NCBI GenBank assembly: GCA_949372645.1
Contig: CASIAP010000010.1
Span: 1 to 64,000, forward strand
From: Candidatus Poseidoniaceae archaeon
GTDB taxonomy: Archaea > Thermoplasmatota > Poseidoniia > Poseidoniales > Poseidoniaceae
DNA length: 64,000 nt
Reading direction: 5' to 3'
The translations under genes and the position numbers were made by a program. Below are positions 19,541-28,936 of the stretch, piece after piece; positions within the stretch are counted from its first letter, which is position 1; each line of letters begins with the position of its first letter. Under the pieces are notes generated by a model. That model saw only the letters and a list, made by a program, of their open reading frames with translations, had not been told where the DNA came from and ran no database searches.

Positions 19541-19918
19541 TCATTCTTCGCTGTCTTTGGAGCTGCTGAGGTCTTCGATTGGGCCGTTTTGAGGATTTGT
19601 GAAGGCTTCGCGGATTGTTTCGGATTGAGCTGCGTCACTTTCTGCGTCACGATGCCGCGCTGGGGCTTTGAGAAATTGAAGTTGTAATTCACTCACAATG
19701 CCCTTCAGCAATCGATCTTCCTGGTCACTCAGATTTCCTTTGGTCTTCCCCTGCAGCATTCGTAACAAGTCGATGCCTGCTTTCGCTTCACCGAGATTGT
19801 ACATCATGTTTCCTTCTTGGTCAGGTAAAAGTCCCATGTGCAGCATTGCCGAACGTTGGAACATGTGAATCAATTGAAAAAACTCTTCCGTCTCTTCGTC
19901 TTTGAAGGTACCCGCCAT
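19541..19918 (-). CDS. DUF1844 family protein
   Basis: EEFFQLIHMFQRSAMLHMGLLPDQ..NLGEAKAGIDLLRMLQGKTKGNLSDQEDRLLKGIVSELQLQFL. Confidence 0.75.
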   Translation of the reverse strand: MAGTFKDEETEEFFQLIHMFQRSAMLHMGLLPDQEGNMMYNLGEAKAGIDLLRMLQGKTKGNLSDQEDRLLKGIVSELQLQFLKAPARHRDAESDAAQSETIREAFTNPQNGPIEDLSSSKDSEE

Positions 19919-19961
19919 GATGTTCGGAGGGGTTTGAGGTCTAAGTCCCCATCGCTTCACT

Positions 19962-21395
19962 TCAATCGAACATTTGCTCGAGAAGCCAGTCGGGGTCAAA
20001 TTGTTTCAAGTCGTGATATCCTTGTCCAACGCCTGCAAAAACAATTGGTCTGCCGGTTGAAAAGGCAATTGAAAGGCCGGCTCCACCTTTAGCATCTGTA
20101 TCGACTTTCGTCAACACTGCCCCATCGAACTTCATTATTTCTTGAAACATTCTTGCTTGTTCAACCGCGTCATTACCTGCAAGCGAATCGCCTACGAATA
20201 AGGTCAGGTGGGGGTCTGCAACGCGCCGAACTTTGTTAAGTTCGTTCATGAGATTGACTTTGTTTTGCATCCGCCCCGCTGTATCTACAAGCACAACGTC
20301 AATGTTTTTGGCTTTCGCTGATTCGATTGCATCGCGCGCTATTGCGGCAGTATCTCCGCCTCGTTGGCTGGAAATGCAGCGAATTCCGAGGGTCTCACAA
20401 TGTGATTCGAGTTGTTGAATTGCGCCCGCCCTAAACGTGTCTCCAGCTGCTGCGACAACGGTGAGGTTTTGGTCGAGGAGGCGTTGTGCTATTTTTGCTG
20501 CAGTTGTTGTTTTCCCGGTTCCATTCACGCCAACAAGCATAATCACGACTGGGGTGTCGCCTGATTCGACAAATGACCTGACTGTTGCATCGAAGTCCCA
20601 GTATCCCGCGGCAAGAATATTGCGAAGTGCTCGCTTGAGAGCTGCTTCGAGAACTTTGGCAAGATCGGCCCCTTTCCGGAGGCGGGAACCGATAAGGCTC
20701 GTCCGCAAGGCATTGATGACCGCGGTCACTGCGTCACTCGAAATATCAGATTCAAGAAGAACCCATTCTAATTCTTCGAGAAGGTTGTCAAGAGCGCCGC
20801 CGGCTTTGATTACCCTACCACCTTCTGAAACAACACCTCCACCGAGTTCAACTTTGACCTTGGTTCCAGCCTCGGTTTCAATTTCAGCGTCTTTAACAGA
20901 CCCTTTTGGGGCGGATTGGACACTGATTAATTGCCGACCAGTTGTCGTCCTCATCATTGAAAGGTCAACATGTGAGCCTTTTGGGCGAGCGATTTCGACT
21001 GCGCCTCGTTTCTTCATTTCTTTGCGTTTTTTAATCACGCGTTTTTCATCTGCACGACGAGTGGTGACCAAACGTTTCTTTTCTTTTCGAGTTAGTTCGA
21101 CAGGGAGGATGATTTCTTCTTCATCGTCAAAATCATCCCAATCATCACTTTGCTCTTCAGGGAGTTCAGTTTCATCCAGTGCTTCGAGATCTTCCCACTC
21201 GTCTTCAGTATCGTTTTTTCCGATGGTTGGAGTTTCTTGAACGGTTGGTTTTGGTGTAGGTGCTGGTATTTGGGTCTGGGCTGCGACCAGCGCCTCTTGG
21301 GCTTCGGCTGAAGATGCCTCGGCTGAAAGTTCATCCGTATCAACTTCAGATGCTACTTCGGTCACGCGTTTTCTGAAGCGGTCGAACAGTCCCAT
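19962..21395 (-). CDS. ftsY: Signal recognition particle receptor FtsY
   Basis: MLVGVNGTGKTTTAAKIAQRL, VAAAGDTFRAGAIQQLE, DVVLVDTAGRMQNKVNLMNEL, TKVDTDAKGGAGLSIAF. Confidence 0.97.
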   Translation of the reverse strand: MGLFDRFRKRVTEVASEVDTDELSAEASSAEAQEALVAAQTQIPAPTPKPTVQETPTIGKNDTEDEWEDLEALDETELPEEQSDDWDDFDDEEEIILPVELTRKEKKRLVTTRRADEKRVIKKRKEMKKRGAVEIARPKGSHVDLSMMRTTTGRQLISVQSAPKGSVKDAEIETEAGTKVKVELGGGVVSEGGRVIKAGGALDNLLEELEWVLLESDISSDAVTAVINALRTSLIGSRLRKGADLAKVLEAALKRALRNILAAGYWDFDATVRSFVESGDTPVVIMLVGVNGTGKTTTAAKIAQRLLDQNLTVVAAAGDTFRAGAIQQLESHCETLGIRCISSQRGGDTAAIARDAIESAKAKNIDVVLVDTAGRMQNKVNLMNELNKVRRVADPHLTLFVGDSLAGNDAVEQARMFQEIMKFDGAVLTKVDTDAKGGAGLSIAFSTGRPIVFAGVGQGYHDLKQFDPDWLLEQMFD

Positions 21396-21404
21396 TTTAC
21401 ACCC

Positions 21405-22007
21405 TCAGTCATCCAATGTTAATTCGTTTCCAAACCGGCTACCGCGCCGCTGTGGTCGGCGGCTTTCTTTCTCATCTTGTGAGGGTTTTTCCGTGGATGG
21501 TTTTGGGGCGGTTGTTGGTTTTAATGAAGGGGTTGGGGTTGGTTGGGGGGGTTGAAGTTGTTCGGCTGCAGCATTAAACTCCTGGGCAAGAACCGTAATT
21601 TTCTCTTCCAAGGTTGTTGCTTGCTCTGAGAGATCTTTGTGGAGTAACGTAATGCCCTCCTTCCGTTCAAGAGTCATTGTATGAGCTTCAGACCATGGCT
21701 TTTCACCAAAAACTCCACTTCCAATATCAACAAGTGCTGTTCCTTCTTGTTTACTTTCGTGAATATAATTCAAGGTAACACCGGAACCGATTGAAAGTCG
21801 TGCACCTGTTCGACCGGTTTTACTTGATTCTTGGAGGTGAAGGAGAATGCCTGAGGTGATGTGGTGTTCATCGATAATGGCAGTTACTTGATCAATTCGC
21901 GCATGTAAGTCGTCGAGTTGTTTGCGGTGAGCGTCAATAGTGCGCGCCATTTTTTGTAACTCGCTTCGTTCAACCATGCGGCTCACGATGTCCGAGGTGG
22001 TTGTCAT
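21405..22007 (-). CDS. pfdA: Prefoldin alpha subunit
   Basis: Coiled-coil ends flanking SIGSGVTLNYIHESKQEGTALVDIGSGVFGEK; located between ftsY and rpl20e, as is typical in archaea. Confidence 0.85.
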   Translation of the reverse strand: MTTTSDIVSRMVERSELQKMARTIDAHRKQLDDLHARIDQVTAIIDEHHITSGILLHLQESSKTGRTGARLSIGSGVTLNYIHESKQEGTALVDIGSGVFGEKPWSEAHTMTLERKEGITLLHKDLSEQATTLEEKITVLAQEFNAAAEQLQPPQPTPTPSLKPTTAPKPSTEKPSQDEKESRRPQRRGSRFGNELTLDD

Positions 22008-22026
22008 TCAAGAAGGACGCGAAGGT

Positions 22027-22299
22027 TCACTCTTCTTCTGTTGGTGCAGAGACTGGTCCGCCAGCTGCAGCGATTTCTTCACGGAAATGGTCTGTAACTC
22101 GAGGTTCTGTTGAAGTGCGGGGGTCGATTTCTTCGACTGAAAGGAGGTCAATAGAACGGCGGTTGGCCTTGTGCCGGGAGCCCATGATGGAATAGGTTCG
22201 ATGTTCTGCATCGGCTGCATCAGCTGCTGGTAAGTCGAGAGAAAATTGTTGGCGCATGCTACCAAATGGTGCGACTCCTGTTACGCGATAGGCCTTCAT
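22027..22299 (-). CDS. rpl18a: Ribosomal protein L18a/L20e (LX)
   Basis: MKAYRVTGVAPFGSMRQQFSLDLPAADAADAEHRTYSIMGSRHKANRRSIDLLSVEEI; archaeal LX pattern and synteny. Confidence 0.88.
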   Translation of the reverse strand: MKAYRVTGVAPFGSMRQQFSLDLPAADAADAEHRTYSIMGSRHKANRRSIDLLSVEEIDPRTSTEPRVTDHFREEIAAAGGPVSAPTEEE

Positions 22300-22399
22300 C
22301 GAAGTGGGCGACTCGCAAACTCGACTTAAACGCGCCGTCGCGCATTATCTGTGGGAAACCACCGCGAGATTGACAAAGTTTGAGGTTTCAACACGATTC

Positions 22400-25300
22400 A
22401 TGCGACCCGCGTTCTTTGTCACGATGCTGTTGTTGCTACCCTTGGCTCAGGGCCTTGGGGCCTCGCCGTTCCCCGAGCAGGTTTTGGGGCAAGAGCAGGT
22501 ATTAATTCTCGAAGAGGGGGTGTGGACTCAGGAGTTGTGGATGTCTCTCGAAGATGTTGGTTACACGCCTTTGCGGATGATGAGTTCAACTGAAGTGTTA
22601 GTTTGGCGTTCAGCAAATGCAATTAGCCTACCGGGAGCATATGTAAGTGAAGTTCCAGAGGTCCAATTCAAAGGTGACCTTGCTCTCTTTACTGAGTATG
22701 AAGCGTTTCGGTTCGTGTTTGAGCCAGGCCTTCCGGTTGAAGCCGTTCAACAATTAGTCACCGGTTTTACACAACTTGGCATCATGATTGAGTCTCGGCC
22801 CGAACACTATTCATCTGTAATTCCTCATGTTGAGGTCGTTGAGTGGGGTGCTGACTTCTCCATTCTTGCCTCAATGGATGGATTGCTATGGGTCGAGCCG
22901 GTGTTGCAAACGTCTGCTCGTAACGAGCAAGTTGGTTCGCTGCTTCAGCATGGACGCACAACTGAAAACCCAGCCTGGGGTTTGGGGCTCAATGGCGAGG
23001 GGGTTGTTGTTGCCGTTGCTGATTCTGGCCTCGACGCCGATCATGCTTGTTTCCGAAATGCGACTGCTGCGGGTGGTTTTGGTTCCGTGGGTGAAAATTT
23101 AACCGATGGAGTTGGAGCTCCGGGAGTCGACCATCGCAAGGTATTGCTCATCAATCATTCAATTGATTCCGGCGACACACCTGGCCATTCTGATTATCGG
23201 CACGGAACACACGTTGCCGGGACCTTGTCGTGTTACAATGTCTATGATATGCGCTCAGATTCATTGCCTCGAAACGGCTCCTCTCTTTCCTACGGGACGC
23301 AACTCATTTTCCAAGATATTGTTTCTGAAGATGGTTGGGTCCCTCCTGATGTTGACGCCTTATTTGTTGAAGCGGGGTTGAATGGCGCTACACTTCATTC
23401 GAATTCGTGGGGTGATGCGACAACTGAGTATACTGCACGAACTCTTGATTTTGATGCCTGGGCCTTAGAAATGCCTTGGTCTCTCGCGTTTGTTGCACCG
23501 GGTAACAGTGGGGGGCAACTTCTCGAACCATCGAATGGAAGGAATGTCGTCGCTGTTGGTGCCTCGGTAAAATCTGAATCTTCTGACCGGTGGGGTGCTT
23601 CTTCAATCGGCCCTACAGAAAGTGGAACGAATGGGATTTTCGCTCTAGCAATCGGCACTTCGGTTCAATCTGCTCGAGCAGACGGTATGAGTGATTCTTA
23701 CAATGATGCTTTACGTTCTTCTTCCGGCACGAGTATGGCAACACCTGCGGCGACAAGTGCTACTGCAATCATCCAACAGATGATTGAGCAGGGTTGGATT
23801 TCAGGTAAGGAAAACCGAACGTTCCAATCGGTAAGTGATCTGCGCCCAGAATGGGTTAATGAAGATAAAAATACCTCCAATAACCTCAGCTTAGCAGCAG
23901 GTTTTTCACCTTCAGGCCCATTGTTGCGTACGTTACTCTCAATGGCGACTACGCCGCTTTCACAAGAGATGCGGAATGGTGAAAACGGTGGATATGATTT
24001 ACAAAACCATTACGATGGGTGGGGTCAACTTAACCTCTCTGAATTGGTTGATTTAGCTGAGATTGAAACTGCATTACATCTGGGTGATGTTTCACCTGCA
24101 GAAGATCTTTGGATTCATGATTCCTTCCGCCTTCTTAACCAAAGCCCACAGGCGTGGTTACAGCAACGGCAGGGTGATTCTGAGGCTTTAGAAAATTTAC
24201 TCGCATCCCCTTGGAACGGGTCGGGGGCCGCTGGTCCATTTTTGAAAACCGGAGATGTTTGGGTCGAACGTTTTGACCTCGCAGATGGGGCATTTAATGC
24301 TCGGTTAGCTTGGGCTGCAGCACCGGAACCGCACTTGGTTGATGACTTACAACTCATTGTCCGCCTTTCCGATGGACGCGCCGCCATTGCAAATGAATTT
24401 CAGAATGATGGCGACTCCACGCTCTATCATTCACAAATGGTTGATTTCACAAATACGACGGCGTTTCCAATGACCAATGAAACGACGCTTGCAGTTTCGC
24501 TTTCTCAGGCCGACCTCGACGGGGTAGAATGGGTCGATGTTGAAGTTCATGCCCGCTATATCTCGCCTGGTAATCAAAATAATTCTGTTGGTATCGATGG
24601 AGATCGCGTTGGTTTTGCTTTAGCAGTTCAGGGCGTTCAGCGCGACTCTGATTCATGGGACGATGGAGACGGTGACGGGGTTGCAAACGGCATTGATGGG
24701 TGTCCAAATCAAAATGCCACTGATTGGGATTCCAATGCAGACGGTTGTATTGATGATTCTGATGGAGACTCTATTGGGGACAACGTCGATATTTGTCCAA
24801 GTGAAAACTCGAGTACATACGATGGGAATTCTGATGGATGTATCGACGATTCCGATGGCGATGGGGTATTCGATGATGTGGATGTTTGTTTTACTGTTAT
24901 CATTTCATCGTTTTGGCCTGTCGATGCCTTCGGTTGTAGGCCAATCGATTCACTCCCTTCAATCGATTTTGTTTTATCGCCAGAGGAGGGGGGTGAATGG
25001 TACGATGCCCTTCTTGTCCAATGGAGTGTTGTAGATGATGAGGGGGATGCGTTTGATACGGGTGCTGAAATCCATGTATTGAATGATTCAAGCGCTGGTG
25101 GTTCATACCCGATCGCCTCTTGCGTGAAACAGAATGTTGTGAATGGAACCTTTTCCTGTACATGGTATATTCCGAAAGATTTGCCTGTGTGGGATATTCG
25201 AGGTGACTTATTACAAATTGAGATTCATGCACAAAGTCGAAACCTTTCACCGGAAGGGAAAAATGATCTTGTACTCCTTCGGGATGATGTTGCATTCACA

Positions 25301-25537
25301 AGTAATTGGAACAACCCCTTGCTTGAAAGTTATGATGACGACCCTCGTTCAGAAGAAGGGGTTGCTTCTCAGAACCGTGCATTGGTTTGGGGTGTTGTGG
25401 GTATCGTTGCTGGATTTGTATTAATGTTCCAATTGAGTTGGAATGTTAGGAGAGAAAAGGTTGGTGAAAAGGTTCCTCCGGCTTTTCGGGATGAAGGGGG
25501 CTACCGCAAGGAGTCTCCCCCTGAGGAAAGCGAGTGA
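22400..25537 (+). CDS. S8 (subtilisin-like) serine peptidase, secreted, with thrombospondin type-3-like Ca-binding repeats and C-terminal TM
   Basis: VVVAVADSGLDADHACF, YRHGTHVAGTLSCY, SGTSMATPAATSA triad; DSDSWDDGDGDGVANGIDGCPNQ repeats; C-term TM. Confidence 0.95.
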   Translation: MRPAFFVTMLLLLPLAQGLGASPFPEQVLGQEQVLILEEGVWTQELWMSLEDVGYTPLRMMSSTEVLVWRSANAISLPGAYVSEVPEVQFKGDLALFTEYEAFRFVFEPGLPVEAVQQLVTGFTQLGIMIESRPEHYSSVIPHVEVVEWGADFSILASMDGLLWVEPVLQTSARNEQVGSLLQHGRTTENPAWGLGLNGEGVVVAVADSGLDADHACFRNATAAGGFGSVGENLTDGVGAPGVDHRKVLLINHSIDSGDTPGHSDYRHGTHVAGTLSCYNVYDMRSDSLPRNGSSLSYGTQLIFQDIVSEDGWVPPDVDALFVEAGLNGATLHSNSWGDATTEYTARTLDFDAWALEMPWSLAFVAPGNSGGQLLEPSNGRNVVAVGASVKSESSDRWGASSIGPTESGTNGIFALAIGTSVQSARADGMSDSYNDALRSSSGTSMATPAATSATAIIQQMIEQGWISGKENRTFQSVSDLRPEWVNEDKNTSNNLSLAAGFSPSGPLLRTLLSMATTPLSQEMRNGENGGYDLQNHYDGWGQLNLSELVDLAEIETALHLGDVSPAEDLWIHDSFRLLNQSPQAWLQQRQGDSEALENLLASPWNGSGAAGPFLKTGDVWVERFDLADGAFNARLAWAAAPEPHLVDDLQLIVRLSDGRAAIANEFQNDGDSTLYHSQMVDFTNTTAFPMTNETTLAVSLSQADLDGVEWVDVEVHARYISPGNQNNSVGIDGDRVGFALAVQGVQRDSDSWDDGDGDGVANGIDGCPNQNATDWDSNADGCIDDSDGDSIGDNVDICPSENSSTYDGNSDGCIDDSDGDGVFDDVDVCFTVIISSFWPVDAFGCRPIDSLPSIDFVLSPEEGGEWYDALLVQWSVVDDEGDAFDTGAEIHVLNDSSAGGSYPIASCVKQNVVNGTFSCTWYIPKDLPVWDIRGDLLQIEIHAQSRNLSPEGKNDLVLLRDDVAFTSNWNNPLLESYDDDPRSEEGVASQNRALVWGVVGIVAGFVLMFQLSWNVRREKVGEKVPPAFRDEGGYRKESPPEESE
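24649..24891 (+). repeat. Thrombospondin type-3-like Asp-rich repeats within the S8 peptidase
   Basis: Translation DSDSWDDGDGDGVANGIDGCPNQNATDWDSNADGCIDDSDGDSIGDNVDICPSENSSTYDGNSDGCIDDSDGDGVFDDVDVC. Confidence 0.85.
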
Positions 25538-25651
25538 CTGCGAGGCATAACGGCGTCAGGAATAGTTCAAGGAAGCAATTGAAGCAAAGGTGAACCTTGA
25601 AGGGTGGTGGCATCCTCGCCGACACATCCGCAATGCGGAAGGTGAAGAAAA

Positions 25652-26656
25652 ATGAGTGACCGTCTATATGTTGGAATCGATCTAGGTACCTATCAATCTA
25701 CTATTGCATCAAGTGCTGGCATCAGCCACACAATCGAAACTGTTGTCGGGCGTCCTAAGGACCCTGTTGCACGAAACTTCCTCGGACGAGACGTCTTGTT
25801 TGGAAGCGATGCTCTCAAGAACAAACTCGCATGTAACCTCTACCGGCCTATGGCTGCTGGAGTTGCACAAGACGATGAGGGTAATTTGGCCGCTGCTAAG
25901 GCGTTTGTCTCTCACCTTTTGGAAACTGTAGACCCTGAAGAATTCGATGAAGTGTTCGGAGTTATCTGCTCTCCAAGCCACGTTTCATTCACTGACAAGT
26001 CCAACCTCGTTGCTACGCTACGTGGACAAGTTAACGCCATCATGGTCGTTACAGAACCTTTTGCTACTGCCTTTGGTATCGGTGAAATTGCAAGTTCAAT
26101 TGTTGTCGACATCGGCGCAGGAACTACCGACATTGCACGAATCTACGGTACTTTCCCAACAGACGAAGACCAAGTCACTATCCAAGAAGCTGGAGACTGG
26201 CTCGACAACGAACTCATGGAACTGATCCGAAAGAAGTACACCGGCGCTCAAGTTACAAAAGACATGGTTCGCAAGTGGAAGGAAGAAGTTTCCTACGTCG
26301 GAAGCGAAGACCGCCAAGCAATGGTCGAATTATCCGTTGAAGGAAAGAAGCAAGTCGTCGATATTGGCGACCTTGTCAACCAAGCGTGTGAAATGATTAT
26401 TCCTAAGATTGGAAACGCAATCAAGCGAATCGTCGCTGGCGCAGACCCTGAATACCAACCAATTCTCCGAAATAACATCATCCTCTCTGGTGGTGGCTCT
26501 TTGATTGAAGGTGTTGCTGCTCGTATGGCTGACGAAATTTCTGATATCGGTGATGTCAATGTTTGGTGTGTCGATGACCCAATTAATGCGGTTGCTACAG
26601 GCGCTCTTCAACTCGCTGGCGAAATGCCAGATGACATGTTCACTGCAATCAACTGA
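25652..26656 (+). CDS. Actin-like ATPase, MamK-like
   Basis: Phosphate-1 LYVGIDLGTYQSTIASS, phosphate-2 SIVVDIGAGTTDIARI, adenosine loop NIILSGGGSLIEGVA; MamK-like strings VVGRPKDP, EDQVT, PEYQ, CVDDP, GALQLAGEMP. Confidence 0.92.
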   Translation: MSDRLYVGIDLGTYQSTIASSAGISHTIETVVGRPKDPVARNFLGRDVLFGSDALKNKLACNLYRPMAAGVAQDDEGNLAAAKAFVSHLLETVDPEEFDEVFGVICSPSHVSFTDKSNLVATLRGQVNAIMVVTEPFATAFGIGEIASSIVVDIGAGTTDIARIYGTFPTDEDQVTIQEAGDWLDNELMELIRKKYTGAQVTKDMVRKWKEEVSYVGSEDRQAMVELSVEGKKQVVDIGDLVNQACEMIIPKIGNAIKRIVAGADPEYQPILRNNIILSGGGSLIEGVAARMADEISDIGDVNVWCVDDPINAVATGALQLAGEMPDDMFTAIN

Positions 26657-26750
26657 TTGTTGGGCTCATTCAAAGGGTAGAAAACCAGCCGTCTAAGGCT
26701 TGTTTTAATGGCGAAAGTTCAAGTGTGGTTGGGCGGCGATAGTCGCTTGT

Positions 26751-28016
26751 ATGACGCTCGACTCTCCCGGAACAAGTGGTATCAATCGAATTGGTGACGC
26801 AACAGGCGATGAACGAGCGGCTTTGGAAGGCATGCTCAAAGGATACCCTGTCGAACAACTGGTTGAAGAAGTGCTCATCGCTTGGAATGAACTTGCTGCT
26901 CGAAATGAAGAAATGGTTTCCGTTAAACAACGACTTCGTGTTCTCGAACTGGATCTTGCTGAACGTGAGGACATGGTTGCTCCAGAAGTTGCCCGCCTCG
27001 CAGAATCTGATGCGGCTTTAGAAGACAGTGAATCAAAGGTGATTCACCTTGAACGACTTTTGGGTGATCTGCGTGAAGAATTAGAATCACAGCAATCATC
27101 TCTTTCACATGATGAACGTGAATCGATGGCCGCGGAAGTTGGTCAATTACGAACTTTGACGACACAGCAAGATGAGGTCATCGGCGAAATGGAAGGGCGG
27201 ATTGGCCAGATGGTCGAAGCGCTTGAACGAGCTGCTGATGCTGGACTCACTTCAGTCACTGCTGAAGAAGTGCGAAGTTTGAAAGCTCAACTCAATACAG
27301 CAATTACACAAAATGACGCTGAACAAGCAGCCAACAAAGCGCTTGAAGAAGAGCGCCAAAGACTTCGAGATATCGCCGATCGATTGCGGGGTCTTCTCGA
27401 TGCTCGTGATGGTCGCCTAGGTGAGCTTGAAGAACAACTTGAACGTGTAATGCAAGGGCCTCGGTCTGTTTCAGCAGAACACGACTACTTGGTCGAACAA
27501 ATCGATGAGCTCAAGCGCCGATTGCTTGAACGAAACCGAGAATATGATTCACTTCGCCGTCGAGAACGACGGCTTCACAATGATGTCTTTGAACGCGATG
27601 AACGTATTCAGCAAATCACGCTTACACTTACTGATATGGAAGCTGCTCTACAGGACAGGACCGCTGAGCTGCGTGAACTTGAAGGGCAACGTGAAACAAT
27701 GGTGCATGAACTTGATTCGGTGCGTCGCGGAGAACGTACACGAGAAGTTGTTGGGCGCGTCTTTGCCGACTCGCTTTCTTTGGTTCGAACACACGATGCT
27801 CGAGAAGCAAAAAGAGATGCGTACAGTAACACTCCTGACGTGAAGCGAACCTTGAGCACTCCTGATACAGCTGACATGGCGACCTTAGCTGAAGGTGGTC
27901 GGGTTCATCTTGAAGTCAACGAAAGTGAAATCAAAGAAGGGATTGATGTTGATGGTGTTCGACCTGCATCCCCTGGTGGCTCAGGCGACCCCGTTGTTTT
28001 TGATGATGAAGATTGA
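26751..28016 (+). CDS. Long coiled-coil protein
   Basis: Heptad-rich, Glu/Arg/Leu-rich sequence for about 300 residues with no recognised catalytic motif. Confidence 0.85.
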   Translation: MTLDSPGTSGINRIGDATGDERAALEGMLKGYPVEQLVEEVLIAWNELAARNEEMVSVKQRLRVLELDLAEREDMVAPEVARLAESDAALEDSESKVIHLERLLGDLREELESQQSSLSHDERESMAAEVGQLRTLTTQQDEVIGEMEGRIGQMVEALERAADAGLTSVTAEEVRSLKAQLNTAITQNDAEQAANKALEEERQRLRDIADRLRGLLDARDGRLGELEEQLERVMQGPRSVSAEHDYLVEQIDELKRRLLERNREYDSLRRRERRLHNDVFERDERIQQITLTLTDMEAALQDRTAELRELEGQRETMVHELDSVRRGERTREVVGRVFADSLSLVRTHDAREAKRDAYSNTPDVKRTLSTPDTADMATLAEGGRVHLEVNESEIKEGIDVDGVRPASPGGSGDPVVFDDED

Positions 28017-28877
28017 TTAGTTTTCCAGCGCTGAAACTATCCCGCTGATTCGTTGGCGGAGTTCTTGTAAATCTGCTGCATCTTCAGTGAGTGTGCCCGT
28101 GACAATCCAATCTGCTCCGGCTTTCGCTGCGTGAGCTGCCTGTTCGGGAGTGCGTATACCCCCCCCGACAACAAGCGTGAGGTTGTCGACGGTTCGAGCA
28201 CTTTCGATTAATTGAGGATGTACTTGCTCATCTGCACCACTACCAGCTTCGAGATAGAAGATCTTGAAACCGAACATACGCGCTGTAAGTGCATAGGCAT
28301 GTACCAATTCTACATCACCTGATTGAATTAATTCTGCTTCTCCAACCTCTCCTACTCTGCCGCCAGGTGCACACACAAGATATCCGGTAGGCAATGCCTC
28401 TACTCCAAATTTTTCGAGATACGGCGCTCCACGAATTTGTTCACCAACTAAAAATCGGCGGATGTTTGAATTCATTAGCATCATGAACGTGATGGCGTCA
28501 GCTGCTGGAGAAAGTGCATGGGCGCCACCGGGAAAAAGAACAACGGGTATTTGCCATTGGGATTCGTCAGATTCTGGGTCTTGGCTCGCAGCAAAAGTAC
28601 GTAACTCAAATGCTTCCTGTATTGCTGAACAGGTTGCGTGAACAACTTCGTCAGGCGTATCAGTTGAGCCGCCAATAAAGATCATGCTGCTGCCACATTC
28701 CACCGCCACCATAGCCCTGTTTGCTGCGGTATTCGGGTCTTGTTTTGCAGGGTCAATGAGCGTGATGTGCCGGGTGTTTTGACTTTCCGAGGTCACATAT
28801 TCCAAAGTTGTAGCGTCGGCCCTTCTCATGTCATCCCCACCTCTCCGTTTCATGCGCACAGCATAGGCGTTACGCAC
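28017..28877 (-). CDS. Geranylgeranylglyceryl phosphate synthase
   Basis: HITLIDPAKQDP, FIGGSTDTPDEV, YLEAGSGADEQV, LTLVVGGGIRTPEQAAHAAKAGADWIVTGTLTE. Confidence 0.93.
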   Translation of the reverse strand: MRNAYAVRMKRRGGDDMRRADATTLEYVTSESQNTRHITLIDPAKQDPNTAANRAMVAVECGSSMIFIGGSTDTPDEVVHATCSAIQEAFELRTFAASQDPESDESQWQIPVVLFPGGAHALSPAADAITFMMLMNSNIRRFLVGEQIRGAPYLEKFGVEALPTGYLVCAPGGRVGEVGEAELIQSGDVELVHAYALTARMFGFKIFYLEAGSGADEQVHPQLIESARTVDNLTLVVGGGIRTPEQAAHAAKAGADWIVTGTLTEDAADLQELRQRISGIVSALEN

Positions 28878-28936
28878 AAAAATCGTTTGAAGACGGCAGA
28901 CATAGACTTCTCATACCCCGTCACAGTAGCCCCGCT

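Noticed and set aside
20437-21240. Long plus-strand ORF (267 aa)
   Set aside because: Antisense to ftsY; Ser/Arg-rich low-complexity translation typical of a shadow ORF.
24649-24891. DNA tandem repeat or CRISPR-like array
   Set aside because: Repeats are protein-level thrombospondin type-3 units, degenerate at DNA level and in frame.
25652-28016. Magnetosome gene cluster
   Set aside because: Only a MamK-like actin is visible; no other mam/mms homologs occur in the window, so magnetotaxis is not supported.
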